Shown here: positions 8,375-16,551 of the stretch, piece by piece | Numbering within the stretch: the stretch's first letter is position 1 | How the letters are laid out: every line of letters begins with the position of its first letter | NCBI GenBank assembly: GCA_037138055.1 | Contig: JBAXJB010000020.1 | Location: 1-27,292 of the forward strand | DNA: 27,292 nt | Reading direction: 5' to 3' | Source: CAITNM01 sp037138055 | GTDB taxonomy: Bacteria; Pseudomonadota; Alphaproteobacteria; Paracaedibacterales; CAITNM01 | Made by a program: the position numbers and the translations under genes | The notes under the pieces: model-generated | Seen by the model: only the letters and a program-made list of their open reading frames with translations | Told to the model about the DNA's origin: nothing | The model's database searches: none

Positions 8375-9478
8375 ATGATCAGTTACATTGCACGCCGATT
8401 ACTACTTGTGATTCCTACTATGCTGGGAATAATGCTGCTCAATTTTATTATTGTACAGGCAGCACCTGGTGGACCTATTCAGCAGGTAATTAGCCAAATG
8501 CGTGGTGATGCAAGCGATGTCGATTCAAGGCTTGGTGGTAGCGGTGATCAAATGCAACGAGATCAAACATTTGGTACTGACCAGAGCTACCGAGGCGCAC
8601 AAGGCATTGATCCTGCATTCATAAAACAACTTGAAAAACAGTTTGGCTTTGATAAGCCTGCCCATGAACGTTTTTTCTTAATGTTAAAAAATTATGCACG
8701 TTTTGATTTTGGAAAAAGCTATTTTCGTGACAAATCGGTGATTGAAGTTATAAAAGCAAAACTACCTGTTTCAATATCATTGGGGCTTTGGACAACGCTG
8801 CTTGTATACCTTATTTCTATACCTCTAGGAATTCGAAAAGCAGTACATGACGGCAGCAGATTTGATATTATAACCAGTGGAATTGTTGTAGTGGCTTACG
8901 CTGTTCCTAGTTTTTTGTTTGCTTTATTTTTGATTGTACTTTTTGCTGGCGGTAGCTTTTTTCAATTCTTCCCCTTGCGAGGATTATTTTCAGATCATTG
9001 GTCTGATTTGAGTTTTATGGGAAAAATCACTGATTATTTTTGGCATTTATTTTTACCCCTATTGGCTATGGTAATATCTGGATTTGCAAAACTAACCCTG
9101 CTTACTAAAAATTCATTTCTTGAAGAAATAAATAAACAATACGTAACAACGGCACGCGCAAAAGGTTTAGAAGAAAATAAGATTTTATATGGGCATATTT
9201 TTCGCAATGCAATGCTAATAGTAATTGCCGGTTTTCCTGCGGCGTTCGTGCATATTTTATTTACATCCAGTCTTTTGATTGAGGTATTGTTTTCTTTAGA
9301 TGGACTTGGATTACTTGGCTTTGAAGCAGCGCTAAGTCGTGATTATCCGGTTATGTTTGGATGCCTTTATATATTCACATTATTGGGTATGTTTTTGCAC
9401 CTTATTGGTGACATAATGTACATGATTGTTGATCGAAGAATTGATTTAAATGCAAGCCGTGAATTACAAACTCAATAA
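8375..9478 (+). CDS. yejB: Peptide ABC transporter permease YejB
   Basis: Inner-membrane permease partner of YejE. The 367-residue product has the family N-terminus ARRLLLVIPTMLGIMLLNF, the extra periplasmic segment (about residues 35-85) typical of YejB, and the EAA loop TARAKGLEENKILYGHIFRN (about 261-280) that contacts the ATPase. About six membrane helices can be seen. Its ATG abuts the yejA stop codon. In most bacteria yejE would follow; here a trypsin-like protease gene overlaps the 3' end by 29 bp instead, and yejE is about 4 kb away on the other strand. Confidence 0.95.
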   Translation: MISYIARRLLLVIPTMLGIMLLNFIIVQAAPGGPIQQVISQMRGDASDVDSRLGGSGDQMQRDQTFGTDQSYRGAQGIDPAFIKQLEKQFGFDKPAHERFFLMLKNYARFDFGKSYFRDKSVIEVIKAKLPVSISLGLWTTLLVYLISIPLGIRKAVHDGSRFDIITSGIVVVAYAVPSFLFALFLIVLFAGGSFFQFFPLRGLFSDHWSDLSFMGKITDYFWHLFLPLLAMVISGFAKLTLLTKNSFLEEINKQYVTTARAKGLEENKILYGHIFRNAMLIVIAGFPAAFVHILFTSSLLIEVLFSLDGLGLLGFEAALSRDYPVMFGCLYIFTLLGMFLHLIGDIMYMIVDRRIDLNASRELQTQ

Positions 9479-10526
9479 TTTTTTTAAAGTATTGTGGTTC
9501 TTTTTAGTAAGCATGCCCTTAGCTGCTATGGTAGCTTCTGGCACTGTTAAAGAGCATGTGTTGCTAGCTTATAATTCATCACATCATGAAGCTGCAGCAC
9601 TAATTACAGATCGAAATTTAGGATTCACTCAGTCTGGTGTTTTGGTCCGCAATAATATTGTTATAACTGCAGCGCATGGCATGCAACTGCTGCTAAATGC
9701 AAAATACCCAATGAAAGATTTGGGCGCTTATGTGCTGATCACTCCTAAGCAACTTACAGTAACCCTTAGCACCAGCCCCAATCATGAAATCACACATAAT
9801 GTTGAATATGTACTTTTAGATAGTCGGTATATTCGCTTTGAATCAGGGGATCAGCATAAATTTGATATAGCAATTTTAAAACTATCTGAACCAGTTCAGG
9901 ACATAACACCTATTAACATTGAAGAAGAGCTTGTGTTAGAGCCAGATATACCCATGCTTGTAATGACTTGGGGCAATGCTGATATTCCTTCACAAAAATT
10001 AAAACGTGGGTTTTATTTATATGAATGGAGCCTTTTCTTTCCTAATGTGGACGAAGATGCTTTGGCTAATTTTAGAACTGTAATGTTAAGTTCCATTTTC
10101 TTTGATCCAGCAAATGAATTGCCAAAAGAAAAACCTGGAATCAATGAGTCCGAAAGTAAGCAGCGTCGTTATTTTGCTTTAAAAAGCTGGATGAACGACA
10201 AACGTCCTTATGGATTAGCGCTTCCTGGCACAAGTGGCGCTCCTGTCTTTGTTGAAACAAAAATTTTGGGAATAAAACGCATTCACTTTTTTGGATTAGT
10301 AATGGGATATGCGACTTTAGGTGAAGAAATGGTTCTAATATCAAAAAACAATGAAGATTTCGCAAAAGATCCAAGCAATGCATACAACAAATACCAAACA
10401 ATTATTACAACCCCCTTTCGCCTGAATATGCAGCCAAGAGCTAATACTAGTGAACAAAAGCACTTTGCGATTGACAGGCGATATTTAAAAATGATCGATG
10501 GTCTTTCGAGTGGCGCTATAAGTTAA
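9450..10526 (+). CDS. Exported trypsin-like (S1 fold) serine protease
   Basis: The 358-residue product has a signal peptide (hydrophobic core about residues 11-29) and the three chymotrypsin-fold landmarks in order: VITAAHG (H76), FDIAILKL (D139) and PGTSGAPVF (S262, replacing the usual GDSGGP). All three catalytic residues are therefore present, suggesting an active periplasmic or secreted peptidase. There is no PDZ domain, so it is not DegP-like. A roughly 80-residue insert between D139 and S262 (about 180-255) is not like standard trypsins. The start overlaps yejB by 29 bp; M22 or M27 are possible later starts but would shorten the signal peptide. It is followed by a 1-bp overlap (TAATG) with the DUF1467 gene. 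Substrate unknown. Confidence 0.75.
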   Translation: MQAVNYKLNNFFKVLWFFLVSMPLAAMVASGTVKEHVLLAYNSSHHEAAALITDRNLGFTQSGVLVRNNIVITAAHGMQLLLNAKYPMKDLGAYVLITPKQLTVTLSTSPNHEITHNVEYVLLDSRYIRFESGDQHKFDIAILKLSEPVQDITPINIEEELVLEPDIPMLVMTWGNADIPSQKLKRGFYLYEWSLFFPNVDEDALANFRTVMLSSIFFDPANELPKEKPGINESESKQRRYFALKSWMNDKRPYGLALPGTSGAPVFVETKILGIKRIHFFGLVMGYATLGEEMVLISKNNEDFAKDPSNAYNKYQTIITTPFRLNMQPRANTSEQKHFAIDRRYLKMIDGLSSGAIS

Positions 10527-10762
10527 TGAGCATTGTTGCTGGTATTGTTGTCTTTTCATGCACTTGGTGGTTAGTATTTTTCATGCTTGTATCTAGAGGA
10601 CTGGAAGTTGATGCAAACCCTATGATTGGCACTCCCAAAGGCGCTCCAAAAACATTTTCCTTTAAACAACGTTTTTGGAAAATCACAAAAATAACAAGTG
10701 TAATTTATATTGTCCTAGACCTATTACTGCGTCATGATTGCCTGCTATGGATATTGAATTAA
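10526..10762 (+). CDS. DUF1467 family small membrane protein
   Basis: A 78-residue protein with two membrane helices (about residues 3-23 and 55-70) joined by a short loop containing GTPKGAPKTFSFKQRFWKIT. The W-W-L-V-F-F pattern in helix 1 and the G-x-P-x-G-A-P loop are typical of DUF1467, a small family found mainly in alphaproteobacteria and without a known function. The ATG overlaps the preceding protease stop (TAATG), and its end overlaps rsmI, so it belongs to the same transcript. Family identification is from memory of the pattern. Confidence 0.7.
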   Translation: MSIVAGIVVFSCTWWLVFFMLVSRGLEVDANPMIGTPKGAPKTFSFKQRFWKITKITSVIYIVLDLLLRHDCLLWILN

Positions 10763-11580
10763 AATCGGGACTGTACATTGTCCCCACCCCAATTGGAAAT
10801 CTTAAAGATATAACTTTAAGAGCGCTTGAATATTTAAAAGCTTGTGATGTTATTTACTGTGAAGATACTCGCGTAACAAGCAAGTTGCTGCAAGCTTATG
10901 GCATTAAAAAACCTTTGTTAACATACCATGAGCATAATGCTGAAAAAGCTCGTGAACAGATTATTGAAAAACTTATTCAAGGCGGTAAGGTTTGTCTTGT
11001 CAGCGACGCAGGAATGCCGCTTATTTCAGATCCTGGTTATAAACTCATCCATGAAATTCAAGCAAAAAAGCTTTACTACACAGCATTACCTGGTGCTTGC
11101 GCGGTTATTTCTGGTTTATGTTTATCGGGCATGCCAACAAACCAATTTTTCTTTGCTGGATTTTTCGAATCAAAGGCAGCTAAAAAATTACAAACTATTC
11201 CGGGTACTTTGATTTTTTATGAATCTGCTAGAAGGCTTTTAAAAACTTTAGCATCTATGGCAACCATGTTTGATGACAGACAAGTAGCGGTTGTCCGTGA
11301 AATTTCAAAAATCTATGAAGAGTCAGTTTTTGGAACATTTAACGAAGTCATTGAAACGTTTTCAAAACGTAGCTCAATAAAAGGAGAGATTGTTCTTGTC
11401 TTAAGCCCTCCTTCTGAAAAAGAAGCGTCACTAGATAACATCAATGAGCAAATCGCTAATCTTATAAAAACTCACTCTATTAAAGACATTGCTGGCATTG
11501 TAAGCGCTACCCATGGAATTCCTAAAAAACAAGCCTACGACTTGGCGTTGGAGATAAAAAATACTTGGATGAATGATTGA
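10747..11580 (+). CDS. rsmI: 16S rRNA (cytidine(1402)-2'-O)-methyltransferase RsmI
   Basis: SAM-dependent enzyme that methylates the 2'-OH of C1402 in the ribosomal decoding centre. The 277-residue product shows the family signatures LYIVPTPIGNLKDITLRALE (residues 8-27), IYCEDTRVTSKLL, TYHEHN and VSDAGMPLISDPGYKLI, and PGACAVISGLCLSGMP for the SAM pocket. Length is normal. I chose ATG 10747 over a TTG three codons upstream. It overlaps the DUF1467 gene by 16 bp, so it is the last gene of the glmU-yejA-yejB-protease-DUF1467-rsmI run. It ends with TGA. Confidence 0.95.
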   Translation: MDIELKSGLYIVPTPIGNLKDITLRALEYLKACDVIYCEDTRVTSKLLQAYGIKKPLLTYHEHNAEKAREQIIEKLIQGGKVCLVSDAGMPLISDPGYKLIHEIQAKKLYYTALPGACAVISGLCLSGMPTNQFFFAGFFESKAAKKLQTIPGTLIFYESARRLLKTLASMATMFDDRQVAVVREISKIYEESVFGTFNEVIETFSKRSSIKGEIVLVLSPPSEKEASLDNINEQIANLIKTHSIKDIAGIVSATHGIPKKQAYDLALEIKNTWMND

Positions 11581-11726
11581 TTTTTAAACATTTTTGATAA
11601 TGGTTCCATTAACTCCCCTTAGTTTTGCATTGCATACTCTAAAGCCGTTTAAGATGGGCTGCCTTTAGTATTGGCACTTAAAAAACAAGCCTTGGCGATT
11701 TTTAATAAAAATGCCTAAACTAACTC
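11581..11726 (+). other. Intergenic region between rsmI and the secretion platform genes
   Basis: 146 bases without an ORF. It holds a perfect 6-bp palindrome with a 2-nt loop (11598-11611, TAATGGTTCCATTA) and an imperfect AT-rich hairpin (11694-11715: GGC(G)ATTTTT, loop AAT, AAAAATGCC) just before the next start codon. Neither is followed by a T-run, so I do not call a terminator. No clear promoter was found. Confidence 0.3.
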
Positions 11727-12917
11727 ATGCACACATACCATTTTCAGGCTCTCAATACACAAGGGCAAAAAATTCGAGGGACTATTCCTGCAAATAGCCG
11801 TGAACAGGCATTACAAAGTTTAAAATTAAAACGTCTGCAACCTATTACCTTGCAAGCCCAACGATTTTCTTGGCTGTATAAAAATAGCTCAAATACTTGG
11901 ACCATTGAATGGGCTAAGGATATGGGATTTTTTCTAAAGCAAGGGCTGTCGCTATTAGAAAGTTTACAAACTAGTAAACTTCGTCTAAATCAACGGCAAA
12001 AACAGCTTATTGATATATTACTAGAAGGACTGTACGCAGGAGCAACCCTTTCTCAAATTCTAGCAGATCACCCGTTGTTTCCTAAGATTTTTATCGGACT
12101 GTTGAGCGTTTCTGAAGTTACAGGACAATATGCCCAGGCTTTTGAAGATTACGCATTGCTCAGACAAGAAGAGGCTGATTTTTTCAAGCAATTACGAACA
12201 AGCCTTCAGTATCCACTTGTTTTAACTATTATTATATTAGGAATGGTTATAGGTTTTAGTGAATTTCTTTTTCCTGTAGCTTTAGAGTTTTTTAGAAATA
12301 ATAATTTTGAGCAGCACCTAGCGACAACATTATTTATTCACTTCGCAGAAGCTTTGAAAAATATCTTTAATGTGTTTACAAATGTACCTGTCGTGCTTGC
12401 AATATTTGCAGCTTTATATTTAGCTTCAAAAATTACAAAACTAAAAACTGTATACTCGTGGCTTTCTCTTAAATGGCCAATATTTGGATCAATTTACCTT
12501 GAGACCTTGCAAAGTTTTTATTTAAAAAGTTTTTCAACATTATTACAACGAGGACACCATGTAGTTCAAGCAGCGCACTATAGCGCTGATATTTTACAAA
12601 ACGCACATTTAAAGAATCAAGCACATAAAATCGAGCACTCCATTAGAAATGAAGGGAATGTAAGCCTCTCGCTCTCAAAGTTTTTAAATCTTCCCAAGCC
12701 TTTAGCTGATCTACTATTAATTGGAGAAAAAACATCTCAGATAGCCATATATAGTGACATATGCGCACAAACTCTAAAAAATCATTGCCAACACAAACTC
12801 AAAAAAATATTAGCCTGGACGGGGCCAATTTTGGTATCTATCATGGGTATAGTAATGATATGGATGGTTGTTGCCATTGTCGTACCGCTCTATGATCAAA
12901 TTGCCAGAATGGATTAA
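11727..12917 (+). CDS. gspF: GspF/PilC-family inner-membrane platform protein
   Basis: Polytopic protein that forms the membrane platform of type II secretion systems and type IV pili. The 396-residue product has the soluble N-terminal T2SSF_N-like segment (HFQALNTQGQKIRGTI, residues 5-20, with SREQALQSLKLKRLQPI, 24-40), a first GspF domain (about 57-185: GFFLKQGLSLLESL, LSVSEVTGQYAQAF), membrane helices near 163-185 and 217-235, a second GspF domain (about 262-380: STLLQRGHHVVQAA, LLLIGEKTSQIAI) and a C-terminal membrane helix (364-388). Length is typical. It is the first of four tightly packed genes that look like a partial secretion/pilus machine. The motor ATPase and secretin are not in the window. 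Confidence 0.88.
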   Translation: MHTYHFQALNTQGQKIRGTIPANSREQALQSLKLKRLQPITLQAQRFSWLYKNSSNTWTIEWAKDMGFFLKQGLSLLESLQTSKLRLNQRQKQLIDILLEGLYAGATLSQILADHPLFPKIFIGLLSVSEVTGQYAQAFEDYALLRQEEADFFKQLRTSLQYPLVLTIIILGMVIGFSEFLFPVALEFFRNNNFEQHLATTLFIHFAEALKNIFNVFTNVPVVLAIFAALYLASKITKLKTVYSWLSLKWPIFGSIYLETLQSFYLKSFSTLLQRGHHVVQAAHYSADILQNAHLKNQAHKIEHSIRNEGNVSLSLSKFLNLPKPLADLLLIGEKTSQIAIYSDICAQTLKNHCQHKLKKILAWTGPILVSIMGIVMIWMVVAIVVPLYDQIARMD

Positions 12918-14319
12918 AAAAACTGAAGCCACGTCTAATATTTCAGTAAGCATTTATAATGAAAATAGTACTTTTGATGAAGTGAAATTTTACTTTAAAG
13001 CTATTTGGAATCGTGTTGCTAATTGGAAAAATTATCCCAGAGACTACATAAACATATGTGAATCTCAAGGTATATTTATTCTTTATCATTTTAAAAATGG
13101 TTTATTAGTACACACACAAAATATTTCAGTTTCAGATTATGAATGGAGAGAATACGCTTCACAATATTCAGGCTTGCCAGTTTACTTTATTGTTCAAGGA
13201 CACGACTGTGAATTTCGCAGTTTACCTACAAACCAAATACGTATATGGGATAGATTTTTTCTTTTTAATCAAATCAGAACAAATGAATTTTGTGCAGAGG
13301 ATTTGGTTAATCATTATCAACCAAAACAACCAACAGAAAAAGTTGATGTCTTTGTTTCAATTAGAAGCAATGACCAATTAAAACAGATGTTCAAAGCTTT
13401 ATCATCTATGCGAAATCCCGTTGGCGGGGTTCTTTCATGGGACATTGAGCAAAGCTTAGCTATGAAAAAACATGTGAGCATTTCACGTTCGTTGAGAGCA
13501 TGGACAGCAATGTTAGTGCCCGTTGATAGCAACACCTCTACAATTTTGATAATGCATCAAGATAAGTTTTTATTACAGCGTGTTATTTCAACTAAAAACA
13601 CAGGAGATTTAGAGAAAGAATTGCGCTCAACTCTACGATTTTTACAAAGACAAGGCTATAAAGAAGGGCAAGCCGTATCTGTTTTATCATTAGAAAGCAA
13701 TGCAGTCATCACTGAGTTTTCCAATGCTGAACTTGAACTGATTCCAGTCTCAAAAAGACTTTTAGAAAAAGAAGCGTACAGACCAATAAAACCATTCTTA
13801 AATTTTGTCCCGAAATCATTAAGCCAAGCACATCTGGCACATGTATTACCACGATTAGCTATCAAATTTTTAATTCCTATTAGCATGATATTGGTAATTC
13901 TTTGGGCTACAGTTCAAATAAAATCATTTTTTCAAGATTATGAGCACAAATGGTTAGGAATAAAATATGAAAAAATTCACAAAAGAACTGTAGGGAAATT
14001 TGCTGAACAAGTGCATCTTAGCAACCTATTCATGAACTACATTGATAGTAGCAAACAAAATCCCTCCGTCTTCATTAATAATGTAAATAAAATGCTCAGA
14101 GGGAAAACACAAGCATTAGATATAACCTGGAATCAAACTGAACGAGGAACAGAATTACGATTGAGGCTCCCCAACGCGGCAAAAAAAAATCAAGATCTTA
14201 AAAAATACATAAATCAAAATTACGAACGAATTTTGGGTGATGTGGTTCTTTCTTGGGATGAGAATGGAAACGACACCATTCTTCTTATTCAACAGCAGGT
14301 AGGTCAGCATGGTAATTAA
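12892..14319 (+). CDS. GspL / PilM-PilN-like bitopic platform protein (tentative)
   Basis: The 475-residue product (from ATG 12892; a TTG eight codons earlier is also open) has a large cytoplasmic N-terminal region, one membrane helix (about 320-342: FLIPISMILVILWATV) and a roughly 130-residue periplasmic tail. This topology and size are those of GspL, or of a PilM-PilN fusion. The segment GLPVYFIVQGHDCEFRSLP with following IRIWDRFF resembles a domain seen in PilM/GspL-like proteins of such clusters. The tail has the alpha-beta look of PilN/GspL (FINNVNKMLRGKTQALDITW; TELRLRLP). Actin-fold ATPase motifs are not obvious. It overlaps gspF by 26 bp and the next gene by 11 bp. Assignment rests mostly on topology and position. 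Confidence 0.55.
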   Translation: MIKLPEWIKKTEATSNISVSIYNENSTFDEVKFYFKAIWNRVANWKNYPRDYINICESQGIFILYHFKNGLLVHTQNISVSDYEWREYASQYSGLPVYFIVQGHDCEFRSLPTNQIRIWDRFFLFNQIRTNEFCAEDLVNHYQPKQPTEKVDVFVSIRSNDQLKQMFKALSSMRNPVGGVLSWDIEQSLAMKKHVSISRSLRAWTAMLVPVDSNTSTILIMHQDKFLLQRVISTKNTGDLEKELRSTLRFLQRQGYKEGQAVSVLSLESNAVITEFSNAELELIPVSKRLLEKEAYRPIKPFLNFVPKSLSQAHLAHVLPRLAIKFLIPISMILVILWATVQIKSFFQDYEHKWLGIKYEKIHKRTVGKFAEQVHLSNLFMNYIDSSKQNPSVFINNVNKMLRGKTQALDITWNQTERGTELRLRLPNAAKKNQDLKKYINQNYERILGDVVLSWDENGNDTILLIQQQVGQHGN

Positions 14320-14929
14320 TTGGCAATTATGGAATAAGCCAGAAACAGGGGGAATTATTGGATCTCTTGTTTTTCTGCTAGGGTTTTGTTTTTTTACCCT
14401 TGTAACAACAGTATCTCATTACAATTTAACACAAGAAGAAATTGCATTAACCTCTTCAAAAATGAATTCTCTTGTCACTAAAATTGAAGCCGTTGAGACT
14501 TATGAAAAGCTTGGCCACCAAGAAGCTCAGAAATTTGGCACATTCAAACGGAAAAAATGGATATTGCCATTAACACAAGATCGATTTAATCAATCACTTT
14601 ACACGCTGCAGAAGCAAGCTAATGTGGAATTTTTATTTATACAACCCAAGCCTTTAAGTGATCCTAAAAATATTACGAAGGCAGAAATTTCCTTAAATCT
14701 ACAAGTTTTGCGTGATCAAAGCTTTTTTAATTTTTTGCAAAAACTTGAAACGGAACTTCCTGGTATCGTAAAGATCAAAAAGTTTGAGCTGAAACGTACT
14801 CGAGAATTAAACTCTCAACTTGCACAAAAAGTTAGCGAAGGAGAAAAAGTTAGTCTTTTTGAGGGCACTATTGAAATAGAAGTGGAATACAAGCAGTTTT
14901 GCGAAAAATCCTCTCTTTCAAGTAAGTAG
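14309..14929 (+). CDS. PilO / GspM-like membrane protein (tentative)
   Basis: A 206-residue protein with a short cytoplasmic N-terminus, one membrane helix (about residues 16-37: GSLVFLLGFCFFTLVTTV), a helical stalk (42-70) and a periplasmic domain containing RFNQSLYTLQKQANVEFLFIQP and, near 133-160, LRDQSFFNFLQKLETELPGIVKIKKFEL. That last segment is the usual end of a PilO/GspM ferredoxin-like fold, where a beta strand follows the L-x-x-L-E helix. It begins inside the previous gene (11-bp overlap), and the next gene follows after 6 nt. The assignment is by topology, pattern and position. Confidence 0.55.
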   Translation: MVINWQLWNKPETGGIIGSLVFLLGFCFFTLVTTVSHYNLTQEEIALTSSKMNSLVTKIEAVETYEKLGHQEAQKFGTFKRKKWILPLTQDRFNQSLYTLQKQANVEFLFIQPKPLSDPKNITKAEISLNLQVLRDQSFFNFLQKLETELPGIVKIKKFELKRTRELNSQLAQKVSEGEKVSLFEGTIEIEVEYKQFCEKSSLSSK

Positions 14930-14935
14930 TTTATT

Positions 14936-15385
14936 TTGTTCAGAGCATTGATTTTTTTTACGCTACTAGTGGTTGTGATTCATTGGGCAACGCCTTCTCT
15001 CCGCGCTTCATTAATGATGTCATCAGACGAAGTGAATATTTTAGATAGCATTAATCCAGTTGAAGAAATTGATTCTTTTTTTGAAGCCACAGAAATTCCA
15101 AAATTAACCCCCTCGATAATAGAGGATATTTTATTTTTAAGTGCCATTTTGTACATTAATCAGTCTCACTGGACTGTATGGATCAATGAAAAGACCTATA
15201 CAGCAGAGGATGCAGAAAATGAAACATTAAAAATAACAAAAGTTACCAATAATCATATTGAGTTTGAACTCAAAGATATGACTAAGAAAATCATAAAACT
15301 TAGTGTTAACAAGAGCCTTGTAGCAGTCGGGTACCGTATTATTGATGGAGATGCCAGAGTAAAATCTAAACCTGTTTTGCTTTAA
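14936..15385 (+). CDS. GspB/MshK/PilP-like periplasmic protein (tentative)
   Basis: A 149-residue protein starting at TTG 14936 (no ATG fits), 6 nt after the previous stop. An N-terminal membrane anchor or signal (FFTLLVVVIHWATPSLRASL, about 7-26) is followed by an acidic linker and a small C-terminal beta domain, SHWTVWINEKTYTAEDA (about 77-93), ITKVTNNHIEFEL and IIKLSVNKSLVAVGYRII. The W-x-V-W-I-N-x-K-x-Y pattern is like the C-terminal domain of GspB/GspC/MshK proteins, which link the inner-membrane platform to the secretin. It is the last of the four platform genes and overlaps the convergent glycosyltransferase gene by 20 bp. Confidence 0.5.
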   Translation: MFRALIFFTLLVVVIHWATPSLRASLMMSSDEVNILDSINPVEEIDSFFEATEIPKLTPSIIEDILFLSAILYINQSHWTVWINEKTYTAEDAENETLKITKVTNNHIEFELKDMTKKIIKLSVNKSLVAVGYRIIDGDARVKSKPVLL

Positions 15386-16469
15386 TAATGCTTTTGTACA
15401 CCTGAAGGTGTCCCTCGATAAGCTTTTCAATATTGTAAAAAGATATGGCTCTTGACCTGTTAGCAACACCAATGGCTTGTGCTTTTTCAGCATTCAATCC
15501 CACCGCAATGTCAATTTTTTGAGTCAGACTTTCTACTATATTATGACTAAACACCCAATCAGAATTACTCAGCACTTCACTTGAAGCTCCAAGATCATTC
15601 ACGATAACAACTTTGCTCATGCTCATGGCCTCAACTGTGACTCGACCAAAAGCCTCAGGTTTGGTTGTAGGTATAATAACCACATCTGCTCTATTGAAAA
15701 AAGGTCGAAGATCTTTTTCATCCACATGAATATGCAGCTTAATAGAAAGCATTTCAGCTTCGTTTTTAAGCTCACTAACCAGCTTGAGGTTTTTACTATC
15801 ACCCACAAATATCACAACTAGCTGATTCCTGAATACACTTTTACTAGCTGCCTGAAGCAGAATCTGATGACCCTTAATACGAGTAAATCTTCCAACCAAC
15901 AGAATAACCTTAACATCATCAGTAATCTCTGATTTAAGCCCAAGGGTTTTCTTAGTAGAATTATTAGGTGAAAAATAGTCTGTATTAATACCCGATGGAA
16001 TTTTTACACAGCATGCTTCTGGATAATAATCTAACACATGATTTTCCATGTATTGAGATGCAACAATCACAGGATTACCGAAAGCCATGACTCTATTATA
16101 ATGCCACTTTAGAAAATTTTGACTGTAAGCCCCGTGGTAGGTTGTTAAAAAATGAGCATTCATCGCTTTTGCAGCAAAGTATGCGCTCCAAGCAGGGGCA
16201 CGCGACCTTGCATGAATAATATTAATATGATTATCCGCAATAATTGTCTTTAATTTTTTTGCATTAGAAAACATCAAGTAAGGATTTTTAGTATTTAAAG
16301 GCAAATAAATATGCATAACATTTGGGTGTAACTTTTTTGTCATAAGCCCACCTGCGCTTGCGATAAAGCTGCCAAAACCTTGCTCAGCAAGAGCATTCGC
16401 TACAAGCAAGGTTGTTTGTTCAACGCCACCAGCATGAAAGGCGGGTAAAACTTGTAGTATCGAGCCCAT
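15366..16469 (-). CDS. GT4-family glycosyltransferase
   Basis: A 367-residue GT-B glycosyltransferase, probably acting on LPS, capsule or another glycan at the inner face of the membrane. Seen are the N-terminal LQVLPAFHAGGVEQTTLLVA (acceptor side), IIHARSRAPAW and TTYHGAYS, the domain-2 start VILLVGRFTRIKGHQILL (about 188-205) and the retaining GT4 motif EAFGRVTVEA (E272 and E280), followed by NDLGASSEV. I place the start at ATG 16469; a TTG six codons upstream (16487) also opens the frame. It stands alone on its strand, convergent with the platform genes and divergent from the thioredoxin-fold gene. Sugar and acceptor cannot be told from sequence. Confidence 0.85.
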   Translation of the reverse strand: MGSILQVLPAFHAGGVEQTTLLVANALAEQGFGSFIASAGGLMTKKLHPNVMHIYLPLNTKNPYLMFSNAKKLKTIIADNHINIIHARSRAPAWSAYFAAKAMNAHFLTTYHGAYSQNFLKWHYNRVMAFGNPVIVASQYMENHVLDYYPEACCVKIPSGINTDYFSPNNSTKKTLGLKSEITDDVKVILLVGRFTRIKGHQILLQAASKSVFRNQLVVIFVGDSKNLKLVSELKNEAEMLSIKLHIHVDEKDLRPFFNRADVVIIPTTKPEAFGRVTVEAMSMSKVVIVNDLGASSEVLSNSDWVFSHNIVESLTQKIDIAVGLNAEKAQAIGVANRSRAISFYNIEKLIEGHLQVYKSIIKAKQV

Positions 16470-16551
16470 AAGTTTTTCGAGTATCAATTCTTCGTTAATT
16501 TTTATATGATAACCTCAAAATATAAAAGTTTTTAACGTAATTTTTATTTAA

